DNA from: Candidatus Lernaella stagnicola
GTDB lineage: Bacteria > Lernaellota > Lernaellaia > Lernaellales > Lernaellaceae
Length of the DNA: 64,000 nucleotides
Direction of reading: 5' to 3'
NCBI GenBank assembly: GCA_030765525.1
Contig: JAVCCK010000042.1
Span: 164,797-228,796 of the forward strand
Shown: piece by piece, positions 62,895-64,000 of the stretch
Layout of the letters: each line of letters starts with the position of its first letter
How positions within the stretch are numbered: the first letter of the stretch is position 1
Program-made: the position numbers and the translations under genes
Notes under the pieces: model-generated
Databases searched by the model: none
Seen by the model: the letters and a program-made list of their open reading frames with translations, nothing else
Told to the model about the DNA's origin: nothing

Positions 62895-63109
62895 CTCTGG
62901 GCTCCGGAGGCTTCGCCTTCTCCGCCCACGGCATTCGCTGAAAAAGCTTCGGGAGCCGGTCGCCGAGATCGGCGTGCGTTGGAGGTGAGCGCGGCCCGAC
63001 CCAGGCGACTGGCGGACGATCCGTCGCTCGCGCCGTTATGGTGAATGGGCGTCTCGCCTCGCGAACCGTTTTATGCACGATTCCACGCGATGGAAAGGGG
63101 AAAGTCTTT

Positions 63110-63502
63110 ATGGATCACGTTTTGCAGACCATGACTTTTGAGTTTTTTGGAGCAGGAAAGCATAAAATCGAGATGGAAAAACTGCTTACAATGGGGGAAG
63201 CAATCTTTTTGGATGTGCGTGGCGTCCCCGAGGTGGAGTCTGTTCAATTGAGGCTCGAACATCATATAGAGGTGCAGCAAATCCCGATCGACGAGATACC
63301 CGACCGCATTGGTGAGATCCCCCGCGACAGGACGGTCGGCATATTTTGCAGTGCGGGCACTAGGTCGGCCATCGTGTACGCATACCTATGCTCGAAGGGA
63401 TACGAGAATGTACACATCGCCCTCGGTGGTTACGACGCCATCACGAACCTATTATTACCCGGAAGGGTGCTAAAGCATATAGAGACGAAAAAAAGGTCCT
63501 GA
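63110..63502 (+). CDS. Rhodanese-like sulfurtransferase domain protein
   Basis: A 130-residue single-domain rhodanese. The persulfide-forming Cys is in GIFCSAGTRSAIVYAYL. Upstream blocks are AIFLDVRGVPEVESVQLRLEHHIEVQQIPIDEIPDRI, and the C-terminal block is GYENVHIALGGYDAI. There is no signal peptide. GGAAAGGGGAAAG precedes the ATG. It lies 15 bp upstream of a TauE/SafE-type transporter gene, a common pairing in sulfur handling. Confidence 0.88.
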   Translation: MDHVLQTMTFEFFGAGKHKIEMEKLLTMGEAIFLDVRGVPEVESVQLRLEHHIEVQQIPIDEIPDRIGEIPRDRTVGIFCSAGTRSAIVYAYLCSKGYENVHIALGGYDAITNLLLPGRVLKHIETKKRS

Positions 63503-63517
63503 GATAAGGAAGTCCCC

Positions 63518-64000
63518 ATGCTGAAAATTGCCGGAGTCTCTCTTATATTTTTCGCTTTAGCCGTTTTAATGACTATGACCGGGCGGGGCGGCGGCAACTT
63601 CTATGTCCTTACTCTTGTGCTCGCGGGGTTACCCATGCACGAGGCAGCGACAACGGGCCAGTTCGTACTCTTTACAACAGCGGCGGCAGCAACGCTTATT
63701 TTTAAAAAGGGAAAAGCCCTCTCAGTGCCGCTTGCATTGTTTCTCGCCGCTTTAACGGCGAGCATGGCTTTTACTGGCGGTTTTCTGGCTCACCTTTTCA
63801 GCGGCAGAGAATTGAAAATCGTTTTTTCGATTTTATTGGCCCTTGCAGGGACAGCAATGTTTTTCACAGTAGAGGAAAACAAAAAGAAGCCGAATCCGAG
63901 GCGGGGATACTGGAATTTAAAATCAGGCAAGGAGCTTTTTGTCATAAATCTGTGGTTGGCTGTGCCCCTTGCAATGGCTACAGGCTTTTTTGCGGGGATG
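63518..64000 (+). CDS. TauE/SafE-family membrane transporter (truncated by window edge)
   Basis: The first 161 codons of a polytopic membrane protein starting MLKIAGVSLIFFALAVLMTMTGRGGGNFYVLTLVLAGLPMHEAATTGQFVLFTTAAAATLIF. The GRGGGNF motif followed by a small-residue helix is typical of TauE/SafE (sulfite, sulfonate or sulfoacetate) exporters. AAGGAAGT precedes the ATG. Five helices are visible before the right edge. Linked to rhodanese, it probably exports a sulfur compound. Confidence 0.85.
   Translation, partial: MLKIAGVSLIFFALAVLMTMTGRGGGNFYVLTLVLAGLPMHEAATTGQFVLFTTAAAATLIFKKGKALSVPLALFLAALTASMAFTGGFLAHLFSGRELKIVFSILLALAGTAMFFTVEENKKKPNPRRGYWNLKSGKELFVINLWLAVPLAMATGFFAGM

Overview
The window is high-GC, densely coded bacterial chromosome with Shine-Dalgarno starts and many tightly spaced or overlapping genes. 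At least nine proteins have a lipobox signal peptide followed directly by a poly-Asp/Asn linker, and others carry an Asp-rich tail. Together with Dxs, RsmI, TlyA, a FadN/FadA beta-oxidation pair, HD-GYP signalling, GT-C membrane proteins and PlsC, this suggests a Gram-negative, deltaproteobacteria-like or myxobacteria-like lineage, possibly a candidate phylum such as Lernaellota. The taxonomic assignment is inference from style, not from a marker gene. No phage, IS element, CRISPR array, rRNA or origin was seen. One tRNA-Phe gene is present.

Layout. 0.1-9.8 kb: a nitrilase-family amidohydrolase, a beta-propeller-like lipoprotein, a pentapeptide-repeat/TM/TPR fusion, and a minus-strand pair (HEAT/beta-helix lipoprotein plus GT-C membrane protein), then a poly-Asp lipoprotein. 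9.8-16.4 kb: housekeeping block (rsmI, small CQLGCF protein, small basic protein, xseB-dxs-tlyA, PP-loop RNA-modification-like enzyme, HD-GYP response regulator). 16.4-26.5 kb: a minus-strand, translationally coupled operon. It encodes a coiled-coil glycosyltransferase, a glycosyltransferase/radical-SAM fusion, a stand-alone carbamoyltransferase C-terminal domain, a carbamoyltransferase N-terminal domain fused to a second radical-SAM module, a third radical-SAM/SPASM protein and a CPBP membrane protease. This is the most unusual system here. 26.7-29.6 kb: a secreted acidic-tailed protein and a methyltransferase/Wzt-C-like fusion. 29.7-33.5 kb: fadA-fadN with a perfect 18-bp palindrome upstream that matches the Bacillus-type FadR operator.

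33.7-46.7 kb: GT-C and SGNH membrane proteins, a tandem-domain lipoprotein, Sua5/YciO, PlsC, an RlmD-like RNA methyltransferase, a GH1 lipoprotein, a pterin-dependent methyltransferase, a DUF169-like protein and DeoC. 47-51 kb: two large poly-Asp lipoproteins, the second a clan GH-A hydrolase, then tRNA-Phe with its own promoter and terminator. 51.4-53.7 kb: PHP hydrolase, PLP desulfhydrase-like enzyme and a small exported protein. 54-64 kb: accessory region with a collagen-like lipoprotein, an AT-richer YfhO-like membrane protein, two lipoproteins sharing a duplicated promoter/signal-peptide/poly-Asp cassette but unrelated mature domains, a divergent pair of DUF1566 paralogues flanked by a direct repeat, and at the right edge rhodanese plus a truncated TauE/SafE transporter.

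Functional reading: the organism invests heavily in lipid-anchored surface proteins and surface glycans. The poly-Asp linker appears to be a generic spacer between lipid anchor and mature domain, and its promoter/leader module seems to be swapped between genes.
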